A stretch of 64,000 bases of DNA, taken from assembly GCF_901000735.1 (NCBI RefSeq), contig NC_081548.1, positions 4,402,001-4,466,000 on the forward strand. The letters run 5' to 3'. Origin of the DNA: Corylus avellana (Eukaryota > Streptophyta > Magnoliopsida > Fagales > Betulaceae). Below are positions 13,068-23,209 of this stretch, one piece after another (positions within the stretch are counted from its first letter, which is position 1; every line of letters begins with the position of its first letter). The notes under the pieces are model-generated. The model was not told where the DNA came from. It worked only from the letters and a program-made list of their open reading frames with translations, and did not search any database. The position numbers and the translations under genes are program-made.

Positions 13068-13252
13068 TTTGGGCTGCAAGCGCTCTAAGCCCAAGTGGGC
13101 TTATGACGGGCTAAGTTTGAAACAAGACAAGAGACAAGAACATACACACCCATCCTAAATTACCTTTTCAGGTAATTACATCTGAAACAAAGAAAAGCCC
13201 AAAGTCCCATTTCTCATATGCCAACGAGGGGGCCCTGTACATTTGTAGCCCA
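13068..13252 (+). promoter_or_regulatory. Cluster of TGGGCT/AGCCCA (site II-type) motifs
   Basis: TGGGCT or its complement occurs at 13070, 13088, 13096, 13196 and 13247. TGGGCY motifs (site II elements, bound by TCP factors) are known in plant promoters of genes for mitochondrial and dividing-cell functions. The cluster ends about 135 bp before the PPR ATG. Use in this promoter is inferred. Confidence 0.45.
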
Positions 13253-13387
13253 ATAGGGTTTAACGTTCGAAGATCAGGGATTCAGGGTTCAGCTCCTCCA
13301 TTAACACACTTTCCGGTCTCTGCTTTTCTCTCTTTGAAATTCTGTTCTGGGAACTCGCTTGTAGCACTAGAAGGGTCTGGGCCAGAA

Positions 13388-15745
13388 ATGTCCTCAAAGA
13401 GAGCTACGATTCTCACAAACAACTTTCTCGTAGCACTATCCAAGGTATGTTCTTCACACAACTCATCATATTCAATCAAAACGCTCACTTTGCTGAGAAA
13501 TCTCAGCACTGCCGCTGAAAGATCAGATTTTCAAAACGCTAATGGATATTACGTAGATAATTCTTTAGAATATCAGCAAAACCCTAGTGGGTATTACAGT
13601 GAGAGCCAAAATCCTAGAGCTTTTCACCAGAAATCAACTGGTTCTATTGGTGGAAGCTCAGTGGAGGTTCAGTGTGGCTCAAATCCCGCTGGGACTTGTA
13701 GGGAAAACGCAACAAATGATTTTGTGGAGAACCCAGTTGGGCAAACTGGAAGTTTTAGTGGGTTTTCTGGGCAAAATTATGGTGAGTTTCGGCAAAATTC
13801 AAACGAATATGATCAGAATTCTGGTGGGGCTTATAGGCAAAGCTCTAGCAGTAGATATCAGAGCAGCCCAGTTGAAGAAGGGGGAAACTTTAGTGGGAAT
13901 AATGGTCAAAATAGTGGAAAGGCGCTGCAGAACCCAAGTGGGTTTTATGCAAATAATTTGAGAGGGTTCGAGCAGAATTCAAGTGGGTTTCATCAGAATA
14001 ATAGTGAAGTTTATAGGGAAAGCACAATAAATGAAATGCAGAGCAACCAAGTTCAGCAAAATGGAAATTTTAGTGGGCATCATGGGTATAACAATGGAGA
14101 GTTCTCGCAGAACTATAATGGAGTTAACGCGCAGAGTACAATGAATTTACAACATAGTATGAATGGATTCTATGGGAGAAATAGAAATATACAAAATTCA
14201 TATGGGTCTTACCAGGAGGGGCCTGGAGAAGTGAGGCAGAATCCTTATGGGTTTAATTCCCAAGGCCTTTCAGAATCTCATGGAAGCCTAATTGGGAACT
14301 ACATGCAAAATTTTGGGCAAGCTCAGCAAACCCCGTATGACCGTAACTTAGGGAATGTTGGACTGAAGCAGCAAGTCCAAAGTGGGTGTCAGCAGAGCCC
14401 AAGTGATGGACAATATCATCAGAACCTACAAGTTGGACAATATCCGCCAAACTCTAATGCTTTTCATAATATGACAGGGAGTTCTCAATCACCGAGTCAT
14501 CCAACACCTGAGGGGGAATCGGCTGAGATATCTGACAGTCACCCAGATGTTGGAACTCTTGAGGAGCTAGATGTCTTTTGCAAAGAGGGGAAAGTGAAGG
14601 AAGCTGTGGAAGTTTTGGGGTTGTTAGAGAAGCAGTGTATTCCTGTGAATTTGCCCCGATATTTACAGTTAATGAAGGCATGTGGTGAGGCTCAATCTAT
14701 ACAGGAGGCAAAATCTGTTCACGAACACATCTTAAGATCACAGTCCCCTCTCCAAGTGAGTACCTATAATGCAATCATAGAGATGTATTGGAAATGTGGT
14801 TCTATGGATGATGCGTTCACAGTGTTTGACACAATGCCGAAGCGGAATTTGACATCTTGGGATGCTATGATAACGTGGCTTGCTAAGAATGGTCTTGGGG
14901 AGGACGCCATTGATCTGTTCACTAAGTTTAAGGAAACAGGACTGAAACCTGATGGTCAAATGTTTATTGGGGTTTTCTCTGCTTGTGGTGTTTTGGGAGA
15001 CATTAATGAAGGAATGTTGCACTTTGAATCGATGAGCAAGGATTATAGCATTGCCCCATCCATGAATCACTATGTTAGTGTGGTAGACATGCTAGGTGGT
15101 ACAGGGTATCTGGATGAAGCTTTTGAATTCATTGAAAAGATGCCATTGGAACCAAGTGTTGATGTATGGGAAACCTTGATGAATCTCTGCAGAGTTCATG
15201 GGCACATGGAGCTTGGTGATCGTTGTGCTGAGCTTGTTGAGCAACTGGACCCCTCACGTTTGAATGAGCAATCGAAGGGCGGCCTTCTACCTGTGAAACC
15301 TTCAGACCTTGCAAAACAGAAAGAGAAAAAGAAACTAGCAAGTCAAAATCTTTTAGAAGTTAGGAGCCGAGTCCATGAATATCGGGCAGGAGATAGATCT
15401 CATCCTGGCACTGATAGGCTCTATACGGAACTTAGGGCTTTGAGGGCACAGATGAAAGAGACTGGTTATATACCAGATACTAGATTTGTGTTGCATGACA
15501 TAGACCAGGAATCCAAGGAGGACGCTCTTCTTGCTCATAGTGAGAGACTTGCTATTGCTGATGGTCTTCTTAATAGTCCTGCTAGATCTCCTATTAGGAT
15601 AATCAAGAATCTTCGTGTTTGTGGTGATTGCCACACTGCTCTGAAGATCATCTCAAAGCTCGTTGGCAGAGAACTCATTATACGAGATGCCAAGAGATTC
15701 CACCATTTCAAAGACGGGTTGTGCTCTTGCAGGGATTATTGGTGA
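13388..15745 (+). CDS. DYW-class PPR protein, MEF8-like RNA editing factor
   Basis: Intronless, 785 residues. The start is the first ATG in frame (MSSKRATIL), which gives a Ser/Leu-rich, basic organelle transit peptide. Residues about 45-370 are an unusual Gln/Asn/Gly-rich tract built from degenerate 'QNPSGFY' units. A short PPR tract follows (about 388-610; five L, S, P, L2 and S2 repeats), then an E-like region and a complete DYW domain. The DYW domain has the HSE motif (HSERLAIADG, near 716), CGDCH (near 744) and the terminal CRDYW. DYW domains are cytidine deaminases that convert C to U in organelle transcripts. The Asn-rich front with a five-repeat tract is characteristic, from memory, of Arabidopsis MEF8 and MEF8S, which act in mitochondria. 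All zinc and catalytic residues appear intact. Site II motifs lie just upstream. The family is certain; the MEF8 assignment is likely. Confidence 0.93.
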   Translation: MSSKRATILTNNFLVALSKVCSSHNSSYSIKTLTLLRNLSTAAERSDFQNANGYYVDNSLEYQQNPSGYYSESQNPRAFHQKSTGSIGGSSVEVQCGSNPAGTCRENATNDFVENPVGQTGSFSGFSGQNYGEFRQNSNEYDQNSGGAYRQSSSSRYQSSPVEEGGNFSGNNGQNSGKALQNPSGFYANNLRGFEQNSSGFHQNNSEVYRESTINEMQSNQVQQNGNFSGHHGYNNGEFSQNYNGVNAQSTMNLQHSMNGFYGRNRNIQNSYGSYQEGPGEVRQNPYGFNSQGLSESHGSLIGNYMQNFGQAQQTPYDRNLGNVGLKQQVQSGCQQSPSDGQYHQNLQVGQYPPNSNAFHNMTGSSQSPSHPTPEGESAEISDSHPDVGTLEELDVFCKEGKVKEAVEVLGLLEKQCIPVNLPRYLQLMKACGEAQSIQEAKSVHEHILRSQSPLQVSTYNAIIEMYWKCGSMDDAFTVFDTMPKRNLTSWDAMITWLAKNGLGEDAIDLFTKFKETGLKPDGQMFIGVFSACGVLGDINEGMLHFESMSKDYSIAPSMNHYVSVVDMLGGTGYLDEAFEFIEKMPLEPSVDVWETLMNLCRVHGHMELGDRCAELVEQLDPSRLNEQSKGGLLPVKPSDLAKQKEKKKLASQNLLEVRSRVHEYRAGDRSHPGTDRLYTELRALRAQMKETGYIPDTRFVLHDIDQESKEDALLAHSERLAIADGLLNSPARSPIRIIKNLRVCGDCHTALKIISKLVGRELIIRDAKRFHHFKDGLCSCRDYW

Positions 15746-16303
15746 ACAGACTGAAAATTGAGGTACTATTTTATCATAACCTTTCTTTGTTTCTATTATA
15801 TGTTCATGCTAGGTTCTGAATGTGGTCCTATATTCTTGTTAAGCTTGTTACTAATGCCCACTCTTGATGTAGGTCTTAAGTTGTCTCTAATTTTTTTTTT
15901 TACTCCCTCCTTTCTGTTGAGATGATTTGTATCCAATAATGTAGCTGGGTTATTATACCTTTAGCTTTAGCTTATTACAATTTTATCTAAAGTATGCTTC
16001 ATCTTCAACTGGGCAAATATGAGTAGAGAACAAACGGAACTGTCTGGTTGCTTTTATCAAAATGTTGATTATATATATTTGATGCCTATGTGAAATAGCC
16101 TTTTTTCAGTGTTTGCCTTTTGTGGTGAGAATTGAGTTGCATGTAATTTCAGTTATGCATATCCAAAGCAAATGGAACTGCTACTATTTGAAGCAAGTTT
16201 TTGTGTACTTGGAAGTCAGATTTTAAATTGACTATGACACTGTTTATAGGTTCTGGGGAGGGTGTCGAGTTTGTTGATTTGTATGACTGACGTGCATGAG
16301 TTG
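15746..16303. other. 3' flank of the PPR gene
   Basis: AT-rich, non-coding, and probably holds the PPR 3' UTR. No clear polyadenylation signal or second gene is seen. Confidence 0.5.
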
Positions 16304-16311
16304 GTTACAAC

Positions 16312-17403
16312 CAGTGTTGTTAAAATTGTGCCTAGGCTTGCTTAAAGCACAAATCACCAAGTTAAAAACATTTCTTGATCTTCAATTGAAGTGCACTCAA
16401 TAAAGCGCATTAAAAGTGTAAAAGGCACGTGTTTTTTTGTAGATGCACCAGAAGCATAAAAACACTTTTGTTGTTGATGTTGTTGTTGTTTTTAATGTTA
16501 AAAATAATGACTTGTCAGCAACCAATTGAAAATGACCATTGACTAGAGATACTCCCATTATGTGCCTGCACTTTTCTGGGTATGTTTTGTAAAATCGTCT
16601 GCTTGAATTGACCTTTCTACTATAGTTGGGTATATTTCATAATGCACATGAAAAAAACTTCTTAGAGTACGAGATAATGGTATCTGCTGTTATGTTTAAA
16701 TTTTATTTGGTTTGTTTGTACTTTGCTGTGCATTTATGATTTTATTCATATGTGTTTATGGATATTTTAAGAAATGAAGGGCTTGTTTGGATATGCTTTC
16801 AATTTTGCTGCTTTTGAAATGCAATTTCTGAGGAAAAAATAAAAAAAATAACAATAAATAAATAAATAAATAAAAAGGTTTTGAGTTGTTTTGAAACATG
16901 ACAAAGTGGTTGGCAACTATTGAGAGAACAACTGATTCTGTGTGCGAAAAACAGGAAGTGCATTTCGATCCAGACTGGTTTCCCCATGTTTTCAAGCGAA
17001 ATCCATTTTTTAGGTTTTGAAAACATCTAAAATATGTTTCCAGTTTCAGTTAATTTTCTGGGAACTGGGTCCAGAAAACCAGTTTTCAGAAATCAAAATG
17101 CAAATTCCTTTTCCTGAAAACTGTTTTAAAAAACGAAATGCAAACAGGACTTAAATAGCCTACATAGGATTCAACCTTTGGGACCTAAATTCTGCATATA
17201 TTTGAGCTAATAAGCTAAATAAATCATATTTTGATTATTTTCTAACTTTTCTGATCTAATATTATAAATAGTTTTCTTGGAAACAGGTATATACTACATT
17301 AAAAAGATGCGTGCTTTACATCAGTCAGGTGCATGCTTGTACTTTGCACTTAGTTCCATAAGGCCTTTGCACTCAAGTGCACCTTGAGCTTCTAACAACA
17401 CTG
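16312..17403. mobile_element. Non-autonomous hAT element, CAGTGTTGTTA termini
   Basis: The ends are CAGTGTTGTTAAAA on the left and its near mirror TTCTAACAACACTG on the right. The flanks GTTACAAC (16304-16311) and GTTATAAC (17404-17411) match 7 of 8 bases, as expected for a hAT TSD. The 1,092-bp inside has no transposase. A second TIR-like unit may be nested at about 16778-17150 (GGGCTTGTTTGGATATGC, mirrored by GCAAACAGGAC). Confidence 0.72.
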
Positions 17404-17539
17404 GTTATAACACATATTCAGTTTGACTTGAACTATTTTGTTTTTAAAAAAAATACTATTTTTGTGTTCAAAGTAATTACTATTGTATTATTTTAATTTT
17501 TTTAAGTATAGTATAAGTAGCCAAATTTGTTTAAAAGCT

Positions 17540-20095
17540 TTGTGACGAGGAGACAGCGAGGAAGGCGAAAGTCATAAGTGATTTGGAGAGGTCCACTCTC
17601 ATGGAGGAGGTGAGTTGGAGACATAAATCTAGGGCCTTGTGGTTAAGGGAGGGTGACAAGTGCACGGATGTTTTTTCACCGAATGGCCAGTTCTAATAGA
17701 AGAAATAACTCCATTGAATCCTTGCTTGTGGATGGTTCAATCTCTACCAACTAGAGTGAAATCAATGAATACATTGTGCAATGTTAGAATAACTTGTTTT
17801 CTGAGAAGTTCAATTGGCAATCTAAGTTGGATGGCCTTTCTTTTGATTCCATTGGTGAGGTTGATGCCAATTGGTTGGAGAGAGCATTTGAGAAAGGGGA
17901 GGTTGTGAAAGCTATGAACAGTGATAAGGTCCCAGGTCCTGACGGCTTCTCTTTGGCTTTCTTCCAAGCTTGTTGGGATGTTTTAGAGGAAGATATTATG
18001 AAGGTCTTTCTTGGCTTCCATGCTAGAGGCAAGTTTGAAAGGAGTCTAAACACTCCTTCCAAAGTTTCCAATGGCTACTGATCTCAGGATTTTCATTTGA
18101 GTAGTCTAATGAGTGGCATTTACAAAATCATAGCCAAGGTTCTAGTTAACAAGCTGGAAATGGTTTTGGAGAAGGTTTTCTCCAAGTCTTGGAATGCATT
18201 TATTCAGGGTCCTGTTCACATTGCTAATGAATGCCTTGATAGTAGAATTAGATCGGGGAAGTCGAGTGTTCTTTGCAAATTGGATATAGAAAAATCTTAT
18301 GATCACGTCAATTGGGATTTTATGTTGTACTGGTACATGCTAAGGAAGAGCCTTTTTTTTTTTTTTGGGGGCGGGGGGGTTTGGGGGATGGGTGTACTTG
18401 GATTGCTCACTGTATTTCCTTGGTGCGTTTTTGTCTTGGTGAATGACACTCGCTTTGGTTTTTGTAATAGTTCTTGTGGCTTGAGACAGGGAGTAAGATG
18501 TTTGCTATTGTTATGGAGGCGTTGAGTAAGATGATCTTTGTTGCAGTGAGTGAGGGATTGTTGTCTGGATTTTCCGTGGGGACTAGAAATGATGGTGGGA
18601 TTGATATCTCTCTGGTTAATCACCACTTATCCCAAAAGCTAAGCTCATAGAAATGAATGAATTTAATCATCTAATTTATATTCTAACATTCCCCCTCACA
18701 TATGGGTTCAAACTCCCTTTTAATAAGTGAGGCCCAACACGTGGAATATTTAATTGAAATTAGGGGTGAATTGTGGAGTAAGGGTTTAAACTCATGACCT
18801 CTGAATCTGATATTATGTTCAATCACCTTTTATCCCAAGAGCTAAGCTTATAGGAAAATATGAATTTAATCATTTAATTTATATTCTAATACTTATCTCT
18901 TGTTTGCGAATGATACTTTATTTTTTTGTGGGGCCGATCCAAATCACCTTCGTATTTTACGATGTTTGTTCTTATGTTTTGAATAGGTCTTCCTTTGGGT
19001 GCGTCGTTTAAAGTCAAATCTATTTGAGATGGCATTATTAAGAAGATTGAACGTCAATTGGCTGGTTGGAAGCGGTTGTACTTGTTTAAAGGGGGTAGGA
19101 TTAAGAGATAGGCCATGTTGAAATTGGTGGTGGACCTTAAATATGGTAGTTAGTGGGGCGGGTGATGCTCTAATGGAGTCAATGGGTAGTATGGGGTGGG
19201 ACTATGGAAATTCATTAGGAGGGGTTGGGAGGAATTTTCTAGTTTTACTAGATTTGAGGTGGGAGACGACTCAAAGGTTAGTTTTTGGCATGACGTATGG
19301 TGTGGGGTGCTGCCCTTGAAGGGAGCGTATCCGGAGTTGTTTAGCATTGTCTACCTTAGGGATGCTTCCGTGGCAGATTATCTCCAGTTCTCTATTGGCT
19401 CTTCTTAGTGGAACATTAATTTTTTTAGAGCAGCGCATGATTGGGAGTTGGAATTCTTTACTTCGTTCTTCGATCAGCTGTACTTCATTAGTTCGAGACA
19501 AGATGGTGTAGACAAGCTTTACTGAATCCCCTCCAAGAGAGGGCAATTTGAGGTTAACTCCTTCTATAATGTCTTAATTCCCCACGACAGCACCCCCTTT
19601 TCCTTGGAGGTGTATTTGGCGGAATAAGGCCCCTTTGAGAGGGGCTTCGCTTGGATGGCCGCTTTAGGTAAGATCCTCACTTGGGATAACTTAAGGAAGC
19701 GGCGTATCATTGTGTTTGATTGGTGTTGTTTGTGTAAGAAGAGTAGATAAATTGTCGACCATCTTTTACTCCTTTGCGAGTTAGCTAGTACGTTATGGAA
19801 AACTTTCTTTGGATTGTTCAGCTTGGTGTGGGTCATGGCTTGTCAACTGAGAGATCTCTTTGCTTGTTGGAGAGGGAAGTTTGATTGCCCTTTGAGTGAA
19901 GCTGCTTGGAAGATGATTCCATTATGCTTTATGTGGTGTATTTGTAGAGAAAAAAATGATAGAAGATTTGAAGACAGAAAAAAAAAAAAAAGAAAAAAAA
20001 GACGGTAGTAGAATTAAATGCCTTCTTTAACTCTTATTTTTGTTGGATGATTGCATATGGTTGTTTTCATATTTTTAGTTTCCATGACTCTTTTG
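17540..20095 (+). pseudogene. LINE (L1-type non-LTR retrotransposon) ORF2 remnant
   Basis: Frames in succession match plant LINE ORF2. There is a pre-RT linker (WRHKSRALWLREGDK, near 17605-17660), then RT motifs KVPGPDGFSLAFFQ (near 17930), SGIYKIIAKVL (near 18110) and CKLDIEKSYDHVNWD (near 18275). The polymerase box reads FAND instead of F/YADD and is split by an insertion at 18605-18900. A zf-RVT-type C-terminus follows (VSFWHDVWCGVLPLKGAYPE, near 19285), and the end of the frame lies near 20095. Endonuclease sequence is absent, and stops and frameshifts are many. A homopolymer block (T then G, 18349-18390) interrupts the RT. The A-run at 19978-20001 lies inside the coding frame and is not the 3' tail. 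The copy is dead and 5'-truncated. Confidence 0.9.
18605..18900. mobile_element. Short insertion inside the LINE, with internal direct repeats
   Basis: The LINE polymerase box is interrupted here. TATCTCT occurs at both edges (18605-18611 and 18894-18900) and looks like a 7-bp TSD. The insert carries two direct copies of a roughly 70-base unit, starting near 18616 and 18820 (both with AATCACC and TTATCCCA...GCTAAGCT), one at each end. This terminal direct-repeat layout resembles a very small TRIM-like element, but the ends are not TG...CA, so the class is open. Confidence 0.55.
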
Positions 20096-20104
20096 ACGGT
20101 GGGG

Positions 20105-20312
20105 AACCCTCTAAGGCAGGGTTCGTGTACCTACCCGTGAAGGATAAACCCTGGACCTATGTAACACACTCCCACCACATAGGTTGGTGAAATTTGGCTT
20201 TCGCCAGGGATTTGGGTCCAAGGAGTTGTTTGCACCCAAAGTGATTCGAGTCTTAAACCTAATGGTTATGCCACCAAAGTCCAAGTCCTTCACCACTTGA
20301 GCCAAACCAAGG
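20105..20312 (-). mobile_element. tRNA-derived SINE
   Basis: On the minus strand, TTGGTTTGGCTCAAGTGGTG (near 20312-20293) contains a good RNA polymerase III A box (TGGCTCAAGTGG). About 40 bases later GGTTTAAGACTCGAATC is a B-box-like match to GGTTCGAATC. The rest resembles plant Au-type SINE bodies (from memory). It lies directly behind the LINE remnant. The exact ends and TSD are unclear. Confidence 0.65.
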
Positions 20313-23060
20313 TGAAGGACTGCACAGATTCAGTATATCTAATATATAATTTTCACTATTGATCATTGCTAATGATATTGCAATATATTGTTTATCCTCA
20401 TCCTTTTGAGAGCAGCTAGTAATTTTGTGAACTAATATTAGTGCAAGTATACTAATGCAGTCAAACAAAATTAAAACAGAAGTTGCCAAGAAGAGCCTAA
20501 AGTAGAAAACTATTTGTTAAAAAATTAGTTATAACTGATTTATATTAGCTAACACTATATTGGATGTTAAAAATATTTTTTTTACTTGCAACTTGCAAGT
20601 TCCCATCATTGTTAGATGTCAAAGAAGTAATCTTTGCACATTGACATAGTAGATGGCTACTGGATGCAGTGGGGGTTGCATGTCAGAGGCCTAGCTGCAA
20701 GATCACCTGCTCCCTGTACTAGTCATCATTTGGGCACCATTGAGTGTAAACCTTATAGCTCTTTGATGACTTACTGCCTCCAACTAAAGGCTCTTATAAT
20801 CTACAATTGCAAAAAGAACTCTGGATGAAGCTTTTTTGTGTTTCATTATTTCTTGGAATGGAGTGAGAAGGTCTGAGCATCTCATTATTTATAGGATTTT
20901 TTATTTTATTTTTATTTGTTAGTTTATTTTCTTTTCATCTTTAGTTTTTTATATCTTATTTTACCTCTTTTTTGTAGTTGTTGTGCTTCTGGGTTTGTAA
21001 GCCAGGTTTAGAAACTGGAATTAACTAATCTCATTTTTGGATCAGTTATGCAGGTCTTACCTTGAGATTTGAAGGAAAAGCCTTGGAGCTTACTCACAGG
21101 GAAACCAGTGAAGAAAATTGCATACAACATGTCTAAATCAGTTCTGGGAAGCAACAAAATCTGTGTCCCTAGATTGGATGATATTTTGCTCTTTTCAGGG
21201 TGTTTTGTCCATTGATTTGACTGAGGCAAACAACAAGGAAATGGTGTAGTCTCAGCCACTAAAGCATTATTCTTTCCAAATACTCTTGAGATAGCTGATT
21301 GTTCTTCTCTGCCATATTAACTTCAAACATCTCAAAATTTATATCTTATTATTTCCCTTTATGTTCACTAGCAATCTCTATCTTTGTAATATGAGGTCCA
21401 GCCCCCAATTTTGATGGTAAAGGTTGGTTGTAATCAGCACATTACCATTTTTCTTTTGCTATGTGTGATTTCTTAGAAGATGTAGGGGAAGGAAACAAGC
21501 CCTAAAGCAAACTGGCAGTTAATTAGGTTAACTGCCTAGACTACATTTTTATGAAATCTAGCATCTGTATGAGTAGGGATTTGCAACTGTCTTGTGGGGT
21601 TAGCATTCGGCAGGTTTTGATGTTGTGACAACGTATGTTTGATAGACTCTTTTCAGAACTCTTTTATTGAGGGGTGTGCACCAATTTTGTTGGAGTCGGA
21701 AACATCCTTTTCGCCTTTTGCTTTTGTCGGAGTCGGAAAATCTTCAAGCAAAAGTATAGGAGGTTTCTGTCTTGTAGTGTGCTTTTATGGATTTTTTTTT
21801 TTCTTTTTTTCTTTCTAAATTGCAATATATATATATATATATTCTTCGAGATGAAGAAGAGGTCTTCGCCTTCAAAGGCGAACCTCGTCTTCGAAGGAGA
21901 AGACGGCGGACAACTCTTCATCTTGGAAGACAGTTCTTCAAATTCATCTTTAGACGCATGAATAGGGTTTGGAACCTAAAGGTGATGGAGATGGGGTAAA
22001 GAAGGAACAAAAAAAATAAAGAATAAGGGGGTTGTGGTAGGATTTCGAATCATTTCGGCCGAAGCCTCAATGAGATGAATTGAGATGAATAAATAGGCAC
22101 ATCAAAACGACGTTGTTACGGTCTTAGTTGATTTCAAAATTTATGTACAAAATAATGTCGTTTCACTATTTTTTTTAAAATACATTTTAAAGTTCATGTT
22201 GGATTTATTCGAGATTTTATACCCATTTTCGATTTCTGACCCAACTTCATTTAGAAATCCAAAATGATATTGAACATCCGAGATTCTTTTGATGAAAGCC
22301 GGCTTGTGCACGGTTCAAAAGTTGGAGGGGGGGAGGGGTTCAAAAGTTGGAGGGGGTTGAGTTTTTGCTCACCCTTGCTTTCTATCCTTTTAAAAATTGA
22401 AAAACATTTTCACAAAATACATTTCAAAATCAAAATATAAAACACGTTTAAGAAAACTTTTCATACATTTCTCCAAGAGTATTTTGAAGACACGTGCTTA
22501 TGTTCTCAATTGTAGATATTGACTTATTACTAATAAAAAAAAAATTAGAAGAAAGAGGTGGTTGTGTGGCCACCCCAACCAGAGAGAACAGATGGTCGCC
22601 TGACCACCCATACATTTTTATTTTTGTTTATTTTTATGAAAGCAAATCTTAAATTTGTGGTTTCACAAACACTCTTCAGCTTATCAAACAAATTTTCTTG
22701 GTGGATTGGATTCCACAAATATACTTTTCAAATGTGAATCTCCACAGAACAAATACATCTCAATTTTTTCCTTTTCAAAAACTCTTAACAAACATAAACA
22801 TACCCATAGTTCCCATCTTATGTAATTCAACGGATGGATGCTAGTTTAAGATGGTTTTAGATTGAAGCTTGTAAGTTTATTCTCTAAATTATGATTTGGA
22901 CATAAATATTAAATCCCATTACCAGTTTTGAGTTTATATCGGCAATTTTAGGCACAACAAGCCTGTGGGAAAGCTCGGTAATCATTCAACGCATGGTCGT
23001 TTATGATTTCTCCATTAAAGCAAAAAAAAAAATGACGAAGAAGAATTAAAAAAAAAAATC
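20313..23060. other. Intergenic DNA between LINE/SINE and DNMT2
   Basis: No recognisable gene. A short minus-strand frame at 21008-21259 ends near a donor-like CAAGGTAAGA but matches no family I know. A direct duplication of GGTTCAAAAGTTGGAGGGGG lies near 22313-22360. GTGGCC/GGTGGTC-type motifs near 22560-22610 are commonly found in plant MITE loops. Confidence 0.4.
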
Positions 23061-23209
23061 GAACAACCGGCGTCGTTTGTAGAGAACGACAGTGAATATT
23101 CAGAGAATGTATACAAAACGGCGCAACAATAGTTTAGCCCATTACATAACTTCAAGGATTTGGGCGGTCTTGGTGAAAAAGAAGCAACTGGAGAGGACAA
23201 TTCGATCCC

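Noticed and set aside
14253..15634. Minus-strand frames under the first PPR gene
   Set aside because: Antisense shadows of a well-supported long coding region.
19978..20001. A-rich run as the LINE poly(A) tail
   Set aside because: LINE coding similarity continues beyond it to about 20095, so it is an internal run.
21008..21259. 83-residue minus-strand frame followed by a donor-like site
   Set aside because: No family resemblance, no partner exon found, neighbouring frames full of stops. Not enough for a gene call.
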